Origin: JAKLQR01 sp963753165
Lineage (GTDB): Bacteria; Nitrospirota; Thermodesulfovibrionia; Thermodesulfovibrionales; SM23-35
Assembly: GCA_963753165.1 (NCBI GenBank)
Contig: CAVWBP010000012.1
Span: forward strand, 1-64,000
Direction of reading: 5' to 3'
Length of the DNA stretch: 64,000 nt
Shown here in pieces: positions 29,783-40,601 of the stretch. The notes beneath the pieces are model-generated. The model did not search any database and was not told the origin of the DNA. It was given only the letters and a program-made list of their open reading frames with translations. A program made the position numbers and the translations under genes. Numbering within the stretch: position 1 is the stretch's first letter; each line of letters begins with the position of its first letter.

Positions 29783-29812
29783 AAAAAGGCTGTGCAAAAG
29801 CACAGCCTTTTT
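29783..29812 (+). terminator. Strong intrinsic terminator after pilA
   Basis: AAAAAGGCTGTGC (29783-29795) pairs perfectly with GCACAGCCTTTTT (29800-29812) across an AAAA loop. The T-run is built into the right arm. It starts 11 bases after the pilA stop and ends 10 bases before the second pilin, so most transcripts would stop here. Confidence 0.92.
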
Positions 29813-29822
29813 GCTGTTAATT

Positions 29823-30332
29823 ATGAATTATTTGAAGAAAGAATCTGGTTTTACCCTCATCGAATTGCTTATCGTCGTTGCAATTATTGGTATCCTTGCT
29901 GCAATAGCAATCCCTGGTTATATCGGAATGCAGGAAAGAGGACGAAAGGGTGCTTTACAACGGGCGACAGTATCCGCAGAAGCAGAACTCCAGGGTTGGC
30001 TTCTGTCAGCACGCAGGGGCCTCACTTTGAGGGAAGTCGACTCGAACGGTAATGGGGTAATTGACGGTAGTGATGCCACAAATATTGACCTTGGCCAGGA
30101 TTTAACCAGTGCAAATCAGCTATGCTCCCGCTACATAGCGGTCAAGATGGAACTTGAATCCCGAATACTCTCCCTGGGATCCAACCGCAACGAGCTTATG
30201 GACTACAGACATATCAAACAACAAACGGCCGTATTGTCATGTAATCATTCTGCGAATGCAGGACAGATTATCCTCGATGCAAGGGACAAAAACGGAAACT
30301 CGATGTATAGAAAAACAATCTCTGCAGACTGA
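29823..30332 (+). CDS. Second pilin, internally frameshifted
   Basis: 169 codons in one frame. From MNYLKKESG/FTLIELLIVV through GYIGMQERGRKGA it is nearly identical to PilA and also keeps an EF-hand-like loop (DSNGNGVIDGSD). Between about 30145 and 30228 the PilA-like sequence RWNLNPEYSPWDP..SLWTTD lies in the +1 frame, and the original frame resumes at SCNHSANAGQII. So two compensating single-base changes scramble about 27 residues. No ribosome site precedes the ATG, and the PilA terminator lies just upstream. It may be a decaying or silent copy, or a sequence artefact. Confidence 0.7.
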   Translation: MNYLKKESGFTLIELLIVVAIIGILAAIAIPGYIGMQERGRKGALQRATVSAEAELQGWLLSARRGLTLREVDSNGNGVIDGSDATNIDLGQDLTSANQLCSRYIAVKMELESRILSLGSNRNELMDYRHIKQQTAVLSCNHSANAGQIILDARDKNGNSMYRKTISAD

Positions 30333-30346
30333 AAATCTCTTTATCC

Positions 30347-32213
30347 ATGAATTATACTGCAATGCCTTCTTTTCTTAAAAAAGTAAAACTTGCAACGATA
30401 ATTTTCTTTTTTCATCATTTGCAATCAGCTATCTTTCCATTCCTTTATGGGACAGTGATTTCTGGTGGCATATTTCAAATGGCAGATATATCGTTGCCTC
30501 AGGATCTCTGCCTGAAAAAGATCCTTTTTGCTTTACATCCGCACTTGAAGAGAATAAAAATCAATTTCCTGAGTGGGAAAATTTCATTTTAAAACAATAC
30601 TGGCTGAGCCAGATCATCTTTTATTTCATTTATCGATTATTCAGGCACAGCAGGCATTATCATATTAAGAAGTTTACTTGCTGATTCTTCTCCTCATGCT
30701 AGTGTTCTGGAGGCTCCAAAGATGGTCTGTAAGCTTTCCAGTCGCGTTTTTGTTTACTTTTACTGTCTTTATAGCTTCTCTCAAAACTACGGGCGAACGT
30801 CCGGTCCTTTTCACAGATACTCTTTACTGCTCTGATATTTTTCCTCTTAGAAGATTATAGAGAAAAAAAGAAGAAGCGGATATTGTTACTCATTCCTTTG
30901 ATGCTTCTTTGGTGCAATTTACACGGGGGGTTTATCATCGGGATAGCAGTTATCATTGCGTTCATGTTTGGAGAAGGAATTAATTTTTATCTGAAAAAAA
31001 GCGCCTATTCAAGGAAGGATATTTTGCTATTCTACAGTGCTTCAGTACTTGCAATTGGTGCTTCTTTTGTCAATCCAACCGGCTGGGATGCGTTCTTTAT
31101 ATCGATGAATATCCCGTTTAAATACAAAATAATCCATGAGGATATTCAGGAGTATTTCTCTCCATTTGTTTTTTATAAATCGAAAATCTACCCATTGCCA
31201 TATGAATATGTACTTATGGTCTTTATCTTTCCGTTAATCTTGTTTCTAAGAAGGAAGAAGATCGATTTATCTCATCTCATCGTGCTTTTCATTTTTCTTG
31301 TCCCGAGTATTTCAGCCCGCCGATTCATGATTTACTATGTCATTATAGGCGCTATGATTTTAGGAAAAGAGTTTGATATCTTAATAAACAGTTTATTGAA
31401 AAGAAGGTTTTCAGCAGTCGGTTACCAAAAAATTATGGCTGCGTTAACATTCCTTGCATTGCTTTCATCCGGTGGTCTTTTTTGCCGGCAATACCTATGG
31501 CCATGAAGGATTTCAATTTAAAGTTGCAGATAATTATTCTGTTCCTGTAGGGGCAGTCAATTTTATTGAAAAAAACAATCTTTCAGGGAACATGTTGAAT
31601 GACTATGGTTATGGCGGATATATATCCTGGAGACTCTATCCACACAAGAAAACTTTCATCGATACCCGGGCATTAAATATCTCTGTAAGGATGGAATACG
31701 GTTGGATTGTAAATGCGTTAGAAATAGCTGACATTAATAAAAGTGCCTCCGGCATGTCAAATGACCTTTTGTGGAAAAGGCTGTTTAGTCATTATGATAT
31801 AAATTATGTGGTGCTATCAGTGGTAAATCCAGTTTCTCAAATTTATCCTCTCATTTTCGAACTTACTGAGAGTAGCGACTGGGTTCCGGTATATAGTGAC
31901 CAGATGAGTGTTCTATTTGTAAAAAATATTTTATGTAACAATGATATTATCAAAAACAGTCGAATTCCGACAGAGGAAGTCTTATAATACGATAATATAC
32001 CAGGGTGCAAACCGGGCACTTGACAATAAGACAAATCCACGATCATTGATATCCCTTGGTGATGTTTTCTATAGGATGCAGAGATTAGAAGATGCGCTCA
32101 AAGCGTATAGATATGCTCTGAGCAGGATGCCTGATGACCAAAGTATACAGAAAAAGATTGCTCAGCTTGAATTAGAGATAAAAACCAGAAAATCAGCAAT
32201 AAAGGAGGATTAA
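30347..32213 (+). pseudogene. GT-C-like membrane protein with TPR tail, multiply frameshifted (copy A)
   Basis: Read across frames this is one gene of about 600 codons. Pieces in order: an N-terminal helix; SDFWWHISNGRYIV and DPFCFTSALEEN; LKQYWLSQIIFYFIYRLF; LLLIPLMLLWCNLHGGFIIG; a set of membrane helices; the globular tail YGYGGYISWRLYPHKKTFID; and a TPR (SLISLGDVFYRMQRLEDALK). Frame breaks fall near 30410 (T6), 30650, 30850 (T5), 31480 (T6) and 31970, mostly in homopolymers. The D-x-W-W-H...DPFS and eWLsQ pattern is that of GT-C-fold glycosyltransferase-like proteins. It is a paralogue of the next gene. Its place after pilins suggests pilin glycosylation (inference). Confidence 0.65.
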
Positions 32214-32235
32214 AATACAAATTCCAGGCGATAAT

Positions 32236-34163
32236 GTGAAAGAAAAGATATTGATAAGTCTCTTTTTCCTCGCAGTTTTTATTAGTTTTTTAGGGCCTAT
32301 TGTTTGTCCTGATTTCCCCTTTCATCTTAAAACAGGAGAATATATCTATCAGCACGGAGCGATTCCGGCAGACGACCCATTTTCTTTCTATGGCGAAGGA
32401 ATTCAGACCGACAGAGAGAAGTTTACCCTATCACAGTACTGGATTGCGCAAATTGTATACTATCAGCTCTATTCGTTTTTTGGTCCAGCCGGCATCGTTT
32501 TGCTCAGGGCCATAATTTTTTCTTCTTTTGTTTTTCTTCTCTGGTTTGTTCTGCGTAAAAAAGGTCTTTACAGTTCACTGGGCATAGCCTCTCTTATTGT
32601 GATTATGCTTCAAGCATCCAAACTCGATAGACCTCAATCATTTTCCTTCCTTTTCATGCTTATCCTCGTCCTGCTGCTCGAAAGATTCAGGGAAAAGCCT
32701 GCTGCGAAAGCGCCTCTGTTTTTTATTCCTCCGCTTATGCTCCTGTGGGCTAACATGCATGCCGGCTTTGTTTTCGGTATTGCTGCTATCATGATCTATG
32801 CATTCGCAGAATCATTCAAGTTACTTATGAGCAAGTCTCCTTTCGGTCAACCATTAGAAAAGAAACCAGCCCTAATATTACTTTCAACAATCCTCCTGGC
32901 AATAGTTTTTTCTTATATAAATCCATGTCTGAATGGACAACTATTGGAAACCCTGAACTCTCATACTTATGTGAAATGGTTATATAGCGAAAACAGAGAA
33001 TATATAAGTCCTGTAAAAGAGATGGGGGTTCATTTTGGGAATAGAATTTATGTTCTTTCATTCTTTTTTGTTTTTGGGTATGTAATTACTATTATGGCAC
33101 TAAACCTTTTCAGGTCAAAAGCTTTCGATATAACTGCTTTTTCCCTTATTATTTTTTCCTCTATAGCTGCGTTCACTTCAGTAAGATATATCCCCTTTTT
33201 TGTTGCAATTGCGATTCCCTTTTCACGGAAGTACACATTTTTCAGTGATTCAGGCCAAACAAAAAAATTGAGGGGCAAATCAATCATTTTTTACTTACTG
33301 CTTATATTATTTACATTTACCATTGTCTTTGGGCTGAAAAACTATTCGAAATTGTTCGGTATTGATACATCGAAATATCCTGTGGGGGCAGCGAGTTTTC
33401 TTCTTGCGAATCGGATAGACGCGCAATATGTTTAACGAGCATAACAAAGGGAGTTATCTGATATGGAGGCTTTATCCTCACTATAAGGTTTTCAATGATA
33501 CACGTTTTATTAGCCTCGAAGCAGTATATGATACCGATGCAATAGCTTATTCACTTGAGGATTACAAACAGCCAACCAATGTGGCTCTTACAAATGCCTT
33601 AATATCATTGGTTCCGGATGAGATGGGAAGAATTGATATTGTTTCTCAAGATAGTGTTCCGAGCATAAAAAACCGCACACCCTTATGGAAAAAATTGCTT
33701 GAACAATATAATATTAATCTCATAGTTCATGAAGCGTGTGCTGATTATACATTGGCAATTTATCCGCTCACCTTAAGGCTTCTTAACGATGACGACTGGG
33801 TTCTTATATATCTGGATGGGAAAAATGCAGATATTTGTAAGAAACAGAGAAAAATATTCTAAAATTATCGAGAAATTTAAGAAGCCCAAAGAGCTTATCT
33901 ATAATGAAATTATCCTTGAAACTGTACCTTATGTTAAGAAGAAAGTTACTATCTCCACACCTTATTCAAGCCTTGCCTTCGCTCTTATGATGAAAGGCCG
34001 AGATGAGGATGCAAGGAAGATGATTGATGCCGCCCTTGAAATAGATAAAAATGACCTGGTTGCTAATTTTTGCGATGCTTACTTTGCGTTAAAACAGAAG
34101 AATGGTAAAATCAATAAAAATTCAGGATATGCGCGAAAAGAGACATTATATGTTGAAAAATAA
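32236..34163 (+). pseudogene. GT-C-like membrane protein with TPR tail, two frame breaks (copy B)
   Basis: The first 399 codons (GTG start) are intact: CPDFPFHLKTGEYIYQHG, PADDPFSFYGEG, LSQYWIAQIVYYQLYSFFG and about ten membrane helices. The frame breaks near 33425, where NEHNKGSYLIWRLYPHYKVF continues, and again near 33855 (A5 run), where a TPR-like tail (SSLAFALMMKGRDEDARKMI) follows. Intact length would be about 640. Fold and likely GT-C role are as for copy A, to which it aligns over its length. The enzyme donor and acceptor are unknown. It overlaps the start of the following SDR gene by 14 bases. Confidence 0.65.
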
Positions 34164-35142
34164 CTGGCTGAACAAAAATGTCTTTATAACTGGATGTACC
34201 GGGCTCTTAGGGTCATGGCTTACTGAGGAATTAATAAACCTTAATGCAAATATAATAGGCTTAGTGAGAGACCACGTCCCTCGATCGAGGATTTATAGAG
34301 AGGGATTAATTGATAAGATAAATATTGTGTCCGGAAATTTAGAGGAGCATCTGTTATTGAGAGGGCATTAAATGAATATGAGAGTTGAGGTTGTTTTCCA
34401 CCTCGCAGCCCAGTCCATTGTTCCGATAGCAAATAATAATCCCCTCTCTACATTTGAATCGAATATTAAAGGGACAGGGGTTTTGTTAGAAGCATGCAGG
34501 CGGAATAAGCAGGTCAAAAAGATAATCGTTGCATCGAGTGATAAGGCATATGGCGAGCATAAAATATTGCCTTATACAGAAGATATGCCCCTTATGGGAA
34601 GAAATCCTTATGATGTCTCCAAGAGTTGCGCAGATTTAATCTCACAGATGTATTTTTACCATTACGAGCTTCCTGTATGTGTAACGAGATGCGGCAACCT
34701 TTTTGGCGGAGGCGATCTGAATTTTAACAGGATTATACCCGGAACGATTCGCTCTGTCTTTTATGGTGAGAGACCACTTATAACGAAGTGATGGAAAATA
34801 TGTGAGGGATTACTTTTATGTCAAGGATGCTGCAAAGGCATATATCCTTCTTGCAGAAAAGATGGATGATAGATGGCATCACAGGAGAGGCATTCAACTT
34901 CGGGAATGATACACCTTTAACCGTCCGTGAAATAACCAATGAGATGCTTTCCCTTATGAGTCGGTGGAGATTTAGAGCCAATCATATTGAATCAAGCTAA
35001 AGGTGAAATCCCCGAACAGTATCTTTCTTCAAAAAAAGCAAGACAAATGCTTGGATGGAAACCGGTCTTTTCTGTAAGGGAAGGCCTTTCAGAGACAATT
35101 AAATGGTACATGGATTATTTCAAGCAAATTGACAAGAAATAA
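34150..35142 (+). pseudogene. rfbG: CDP-glucose 4,6-dehydratase-like SDR, multiply frameshifted
   Basis: About 330 codons when stitched. NWLNKNVFITGCTGLLGSWL is the NAD-binding start; VVFHLAAQSIV, SSDKAYGEHKILPYTED and the YDVSK catalytic Tyr/Lys match the RfbG branch of extended SDRs; KYVRDYFYVKDAAKAYILLA and ARQMLGWKP close the fold. Frame breaks lie near 34345-34375 (two, compensating), 34785, 34866 and 34970. With RfbF downstream it would make CDP-4-keto-6-deoxyglucose from CDP-glucose. Either the locus is decayed or the assembly has indels here. Confidence 0.65.
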
Positions 35143-35147
35143 ATACA

Positions 35148-35885
35148 ATGGAACAATCTTATTTCTTGAAGTATCATGAATTAGAAGAAAATCACTGGTG
35201 GTTCGTTGGCAGGAGGGACATCATATTTAGATTAGTAAAAGATTATCGGAGAGATGTTGAGATATTAGAGATTGGTTGTTCCGGGGGGGTGTTAATTGAA
35301 TTTTTAAAGAGGCAAGGGTTTACAAAACTTCATGGTATAGATATCGATGAAAAGGCGATAGAGATTTGCAGGCAGAGAGGGATAAAGGAGGTCGGGGTTG
35401 CCGATGCGCAGGAGACAGGATTCAAAGACCAACAATTTGATGTCCTGATAGCCTCTGATGTTTTGGAGCATATCAAAGATGAAGATAAAGCTCTCTGTGA
35501 ATGGTACAGAATTCTGAAGCCGGGCGGAAAATTGATTATATTTGTGCCTGCCTTTAAATTCTTATGGAGCAATCACGATGAGGTCAACCATCATTATAGA
35601 AGATATTCTAAATCAGGGCTGATTAAAACTTTAGAAAAAAATGGTTTCAAAACAGAAAAAGTATCGTATTGGAATTTCAGTTTATTTTTCCCTATAAGTT
35701 TGGTCAGGCTCTCGCAGAAAATTTTGTCTGGCAAGAGAAAAAGAGTAAGTGATCAATTGTATGAACTCAACACATTTGCAAATAAGACTTTAGCATATAT
35801 GCTAAAGCTTGAGAACAAGTTCTTGTCAACGGGGATAACCCTCCCGGTTGGGGTCAGTCTCTTTATAATAGAGAGAAAGATATGA
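35148..35885 (+). CDS. SAM-dependent class I methyltransferase
   Basis: 245 residues. Motif I is VEILEIGCSGG (about 35-45), the acidic residue after strand 2 is in GIDIDEKA, and FDVLIASDVLEHI and ILKPGGKLIIFVPA complete a methyltransferase domain. A basic C-terminal region ends GVSLFIIERK; the hydrophobic LPVGVSLFII could touch the membrane. It overlaps the glycosyltransferase by ATGA, so the two are translationally coupled. In sugar clusters such enzymes often methylate a sugar or lipid-linked glycan; the acceptor is unknown. Confidence 0.85.
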   Translation: MEQSYFLKYHELEENHWWFVGRRDIIFRLVKDYRRDVEILEIGCSGGVLIEFLKRQGFTKLHGIDIDEKAIEICRQRGIKEVGVADAQETGFKDQQFDVLIASDVLEHIKDEDKALCEWYRILKPGGKLIIFVPAFKFLWSNHDEVNHHYRRYSKSGLIKTLEKNGFKTEKVSYWNFSLFFPISLVRLSQKILSGKRKRVSDQLYELNTFANKTLAYMLKLENKFLSTGITLPVGVSLFIIERKI

Positions 35886-36865
35886 AAAGGGTCAAATTAC
35901 TTTCTATAGTTATCCCATGCCATAATGAGGAAGAGGTCTTGCAGACAACCCATGAGAGGTTGAGTAACGTGCTGAAAAATCTCTTTTCTTCTCGCAGGAT
36001 CTCAGACTATGAAATGGTATATGTAGAGAATGGGTCAACAGATAATACCTTGCAGGTCTTGAGGGATATCTTTGCATCTGATCCTCACGTGCGAATTATT
36101 GCCTTAAGGCGCAATTTTGGTTTCCAAGGCTCGATTTCCGCTGGTCTGTTCCATGCAAGAGGAGATGCGGTTGTTACAATAGACGCAGACCTTCAGGATC
36201 CGCCTGAGAAGATTGAAGAGATGATAACCCATTTTGAACAGGGATATGACCTTGTCTTAGGGGTACGCACAGACCGTTCTGCGGATTCCTTTATAAAGAG
36301 ATTTTTTTCAGAGAACTATTACAGATTAATGAGGATGATGGGGGTTAGTATAGTATATAACCATGGAGACTTTCGGCTTATGGCACAATCATTGGTACAA
36401 GAATTCAATGCCCTCCCAGAAAGAAACCGTCTTATTCGAGCCATGATCCTCCAGTTAGAGTCAAGATATGCTACCGTCCCTTATAAGCGGGAACCGCGAA
36501 TAATGGGGCGATCGAAATTTAATATCAGTTCATTATTCTCTCTCAGCCTTGATGGAATTGTTTCGTTTGCCTATTTCCCTTTAAGGTTAACCTCTATAGC
36601 AGGCATGCTAATATCCGTTTTGACCCTCATAGGCGCTTTCTGGGTCTTATATGTCAAACTTTTTACTGACGAGTATATACCAGGTTGGGCCTCTATCCTG
36701 CTGCCCATACTGGCTTTGGGAGGATTGCAACTCTTCTCCCTTGGTTTAATAGGCGAATATATAGGGAGACTATATTTAGAGGTAAAACATAGGCCATTAT
36801 TTGTTGTGAGGGAAGAATATAAACATGAAACCAAGAGCGCAGGTTCTTCTGAGCATTCTGCATAG
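35882..36865 (+). CDS. Polyisoprenyl-phosphate glycosyltransferase (GT2, DPM1/ArnC type)
   Basis: 327 residues. The GT-A domain has SIVIPCHNEEEV, ENGSTDNT and the DxD region TIDADLQDPPEKI; GHGD and the C-terminal region with two membrane helices (about 230-295) fit the undecaprenyl-phosphate sugar transferases. It would load a nucleotide sugar onto a lipid carrier at the inner membrane, the donor form used by GT-C enzymes such as those upstream. That coupling is inferred from family knowledge and gene order. Confidence 0.9.
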   Translation: MKRVKLLSIVIPCHNEEEVLQTTHERLSNVLKNLFSSRRISDYEMVYVENGSTDNTLQVLRDIFASDPHVRIIALRRNFGFQGSISAGLFHARGDAVVTIDADLQDPPEKIEEMITHFEQGYDLVLGVRTDRSADSFIKRFFSENYYRLMRMMGVSIVYNHGDFRLMAQSLVQEFNALPERNRLIRAMILQLESRYATVPYKREPRIMGRSKFNISSLFSLSLDGIVSFAYFPLRLTSIAGMLISVLTLIGAFWVLYVKLFTDEYIPGWASILLPILALGGLQLFSLGLIGEYIGRLYLEVKHRPLFVVREEYKHETKSAGSSEHSA

Positions 36866-36881
36866 AGGGTAAGGGTATACA

Positions 36882-37682
36882 ATGAAAGACATCCCTGTTG
36901 TCATATTAGCCGGTGGTTTTGGAACAAGGCTGAGAGAGCAAACCGAGTTTATACCAAAGCCAATGGTGCCAATCGGGACAAGACCTGTCCTATGGCACAT
37001 TATGAAGATATACTCCTATTATAAATATAAACGTTTTATTATTTGCCTTGGATATAAAGGCGAGATAATTAAAGAATATTTTCTCCACTACAGGATTAGA
37101 AACAGCGATTTTACAATCAATCTGAGTAATCATAAAGAACCTCTAATCCATAATTTACATAGGGAAGACAATTGGGAAGTCACACTCTCGGATACGGGCT
37201 TGAAGGCCATGACAGGGGCAAGGATAAAAAAGATTGAAAAATATATAGATACAGACTATTTTCTCCTTACTTATGGAGATGGTGTCGCGAACATCGATAT
37301 AAGAAAGCTTGTGGAATTTCATGTCTCTCATGGAAAATTGGCCACCATTACTGGTGTAAAACCACCCCCAAGATTTGGAGAACTTATTACTCAAGGGGAT
37401 CAAGTGGTCGAATTTAGTGAAAAACCGCAGGCAGGAAGTGGAATGATCAATGGAGGTTTTTTTGTATTCAGCCGGGAAGTTTTTAGGTACCTGTCAGATG
37501 ACGATCAATGCACATTAGAGCGAGAACCGTTGGAAAGGCTTGCAAAAGATGGCGAACTCATCGTTTATCAGCACACCGGTTTCTGGCAATGTATGGATAC
37601 GCTTCGTGACATGAATCTCCTTAATGAATACTGGGAAAGCAAAGATGCTCCCTGGAAGGTCTGGAACGAATGGAATCCTTAA
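36882..37682 (+). CDS. rfbF: Glucose-1-phosphate cytidylyltransferase
   Basis: 266 residues. VVILAGGFGTRLREQTEFIP is the nucleotidyltransferase signature; KPMVPIG, YGDGVANID and the RfbF-specific tail GFWQCMDTLRDMNLLNEYWE distinguish it from RmlA. It makes CDP-glucose from CTP and glucose 1-phosphate, the entry to CDP-deoxysugars. It is intact, while the RfbG-like dehydratase for the next step is broken. Its 3' end overlaps the next SDR by 13 bases. Confidence 0.93.
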   Translation: MKDIPVVILAGGFGTRLREQTEFIPKPMVPIGTRPVLWHIMKIYSYYKYKRFIICLGYKGEIIKEYFLHYRIRNSDFTINLSNHKEPLIHNLHREDNWEVTLSDTGLKAMTGARIKKIEKYIDTDYFLLTYGDGVANIDIRKLVEFHVSHGKLATITGVKPPPRFGELITQGDQVVEFSEKPQAGSGMINGGFFVFSREVFRYLSDDDQCTLEREPLERLAKDGELIVYQHTGFWQCMDTLRDMNLLNEYWESKDAPWKVWNEWNP

Positions 37683-38629
37683 AAAATAAGGTGGTTCTGG
37701 TGACTGGTGCTACAGGATTTATAGGTTCCCATCTTTCCAGACGGCTACTTGAAGAAGGAGCAGAAGTCCATGTATTACTAAGAAAAGGTGCCAATCAATT
37801 TCGAATTCGAGATTTAATTGAAGACCTTACGGTATGGCATGGGGATTTAAGAGATTACTCGTCCATATGTTCTTGTGTTAGGAATTCAAGACCGCAGATC
37901 ATCTTGCACCTTGCTGCCCTTCGGGATGTTACAAGGGACCCTGAACTCATTGAACCCATGATTGATATAAACATAAAAGGCACAATAAATCTTCTCAGAG
38001 GGGTTATGAAAGAAAAAGTAACCTTAGAGAGTTTTGTGAATACAGGGAGTTCGGAGGAATATGGCGATGGCTCTGTTCCATTCAATGAAGATCAGCGAGA
38101 GATACCTGTTTCTCCTTATTCGGCCAGTAAGGTTGCAGCGACCTATTTTTGCCGGATGATTCATAAAAGTATGGGCTTGCCAATAGTAATGCTAAGGCCA
38201 TTGCTCACGTATGGCCCTAATCAAGATGATGATATGTTTGTTCCGGCATTGATACAGTATTGTCTTAGAAAAAAGGACTTTCAGATGACCGCAGGAGATC
38301 AGACAAGGGAATTTAATTATGTTGACGATATCGTTGATGCATATCTCCTTGCGGCTACAAATCCAAATGCAATTGGGGAGTTAATTAACATTGGAAACGG
38401 GATTGAATATAGTATTAAAGAAGTCGCTGAAAAAATTGTTCATATGATGGGAAATCCTATACAGCTATTTCTTGGTGCCTTGCCTAAACGAGCGGGCGAA
38501 ACAAATCACTTTTGTAGCAATGAAAAGGCGCGAAAGCTTTTGGGATGGTCTCCAAAGATTGATCTGAACGAAGGACTTAAAAGAACAATTACTTGGTATA
38601 AGAAGTTCTCCTTTGAACCACGCAACTGA
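37670..38629 (+). CDS. NAD-dependent epimerase/dehydratase (extended SDR)
   Basis: 319 residues. VVLVTGATGFIGSHL is the Gly-rich motif; NTGSSEEYGDG and SPYSASKVAATYF supply Ser, Tyr and Lys of the catalytic set. TREFNYVDDIVDAYLLAA is typical of sugar-nucleotide epimerases. In this cluster it could be a CDP-sugar 4-reductase/epimerase finishing the deoxysugar, but the substrate cannot be read from sequence. Confidence 0.88.
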   Translation: MESLKNKVVLVTGATGFIGSHLSRRLLEEGAEVHVLLRKGANQFRIRDLIEDLTVWHGDLRDYSSICSCVRNSRPQIILHLAALRDVTRDPELIEPMIDINIKGTINLLRGVMKEKVTLESFVNTGSSEEYGDGSVPFNEDQREIPVSPYSASKVAATYFCRMIHKSMGLPIVMLRPLLTYGPNQDDDMFVPALIQYCLRKKDFQMTAGDQTREFNYVDDIVDAYLLAATNPNAIGELINIGNGIEYSIKEVAEKIVHMMGNPIQLFLGALPKRAGETNHFCSNEKARKLLGWSPKIDLNEGLKRTITWYKKFSFEPRN

Positions 38630-38637
38630 AGGCATAA

Positions 38638-40560
38638 ATCTCGCCTGATATTCTCAAGTCAGAAATCGTATCTGAGAATTTTAGGCGTTGCTTTTCTATA
38701 GTGCTTTTCGGTTTAACCCTTTATTCAAATATTCTCCATTCCCCTTTTGTCTTTGATGATCACAGTTCTATTGTGGACAGATGAAATAACAAAAAATATA
38801 GAAACAGCCTTTAAAAATATCTCCAACAACAGATATCTAACACAGCTCAGTTTCAGCTCTTAATTATGTCATTGGGTGGGTTAAGGCCTTTTGGCTATCA
38901 TTTGATAAATAATCTAATCCATGTTATTAATGCGACCCTTGTCTATTATCTTGTCGTCTTGACTTTTAGGACTCCATTTTTCAGAACCTATTACGCCTCA
39001 CGCCTTACGCCTGATACCTCGCACTATTTTATAGCCTTTTCATCGGCATTTATTTTTATAGCCCATCCAATCCAGACCCAGGCAGTAACCTATATCGTGC
39101 AGAGGGCTACATCAATGGCAACAATGTTTTATCTCATTTCCCTCATTATGTATATAAAATTCAGGATACAGAATTCAGGATACAGGATACAGGATGGGAC
39201 ATCAAACAATCTTGCAGTCTTCTTCTGATAACTTACAGATTTGCCCTTTTTTCTCTTATTCACTCTCTGTTCTCTGCGCTATCCTCGCTATGAAGACAAA
39301 GGAAATTGCCTTCACATTGCCTATCATCATTCTCATTTATGAGTTTTCCTTTTTTAATAGGCCGTTGAACTCTGTGCAGCGGGCTAGTAATTTAAAGAGA
39401 TTTCTCTATCTTATCCCAATAATTTTGACAATGCTCATAATACCATTGAGTACGCTGAATATTAACGAACCGATAGAAAAAGTTGCACAGGATATGGATC
39501 TTTTATCAAGGGATACCCCTGATATTAACAGAGCAGATTATTTCCTAACCCAGTTCAGGGTTATCATGACATATTTGAGGTTGCTGGTCTTTCCTGTAGA
39601 TCAAAATCTTGATTACCGATATCCTGTTTATCATTCTTTTTTTAATATTCATGTTTTCTTATCGTTTCTCTTTATTATCTGTTCAATGATTAGCAGTAGC
39701 TGTTTATCTTTTCTCTCGTTCGAGAATTGCAAATAACAATTTAAAATGTTCCAGGTTATCAATATTCAGCCCTTCACTTTCGACTTATCTCTTTCGGCAT
39801 CTTCTGGTTTTTCATAACACTTTCTGTTGAATCAAGTATTATTCCCATAAAAGACGTGATTGTTGAGCATCGTTTATATCTTCCTTCAATAGGTTTTTTC
39901 ATTGGGTGTATATCGTTAGCAGACTGCATGATTCATCGAATGAAAATAAAGGTTATATTAGTTATTATTATCGTATCTTGCTGTCGGTCAGTACCTATGT
40001 CGGAATACTCTCTGGCAGGATCCGCAAAAACTGTGGGAAGACGTTATCGAGAAGTCTCCCAATAATGTTAGGGCTTATAATGAACTCGGGGCTATTTTTA
40101 GAGATGAAGGAAAATATACTGCAAGCGATGGAACAATTTGAGAAAGCATTAAAGATAAATAAGAATTATGCTTTTACCTATTATAATATTGGCTACATTC
40201 AGTATAAACTTGGGAACTTATGAAAATGCTTTGACATATTTTCGGGAAGCGCTCAAATTTAAATTGACTGCTCAGCTCCATATGGATATATATAACTCTA
40301 TCGGTATAACCTATAGCGAAATGGGCAATGATACAGATGCTGTCCATGCCTTTAAAAAAGCTGTTGAAATTCTGCCCGGGTCTATAATTCCGTATAATAA
40401 TCTTGGCCGCCAATATAGTAAAATGGGTAAATTTGACCAGGCCATTGAGATATTCGAAAAAGGCCTAAGAATAAGAGAAGAACCCCATCTTCGTTCCAAT
40501 CTCTCTCTTGCTTTCGATAAGAAGAAAGAGAGAGACAAAAATCTTAAAAATATTGATTAA
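38638..40560 (+). pseudogene. TMTC/DUF1736-like membrane-TPR protein, multiply frameshifted
   Basis: Stitching frames gives a protein of about 630 residues: LYSNILHSPFVFDDHSSIVD, LRPFGYHLINNLIHVINATL, HPIQTQAVTYIVQRATSMAT, MKTKEIAFTLPIIILIYEF, FPVDQNLDYRYPVYHSFFNI, SSIIPIKDVIVEHRLYLPS and at least three TPRs at the C-terminus (YNSIGITYSEMGNDTDAVHA). This is the plan of TMTC-type O-mannosyltransferase-like proteins, which have GT-C domains followed by TPRs. Breaks occur near 38780, 38855, 38877, 39230, 39720 and in 40000-40200. A 14-bp tandem repeat lies within the coding region. If functional in the real genome, it is a candidate O-glycosyltransferase. Confidence 0.65.
39159..39196 (+). repeat. 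14-bp tandem repeat inside the TMTC-like gene
   Basis: ATTCAGGATACAG occurs at 39159-39171 and 39173-39185, followed by a partial third unit (GATACAGG). It encodes the odd insert FRIQNSGYRIQDGT just after a membrane helix where homologues have none. The unit resembles the GGATTTAGG-type dispersed repeats elsewhere in the window. Confidence 0.65.
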
Positions 40561-40601
40561 TTGCTTTATATTATCTATGATAAATTATCAGGAGGTTCAA
40601 A

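Noticed and set aside
34345..34375. In-frame stop codon readthrough or recoded stop in the RfbG-like gene
   Set aside because: The conserved sequence VIERALNEYE is in another frame at this point, so two compensating indels explain it better; other genes use normal stops.
39159..39196. CRISPR array
   Set aside because: Units are 14 bp and tandem without spacers; no cas gene is in the window.
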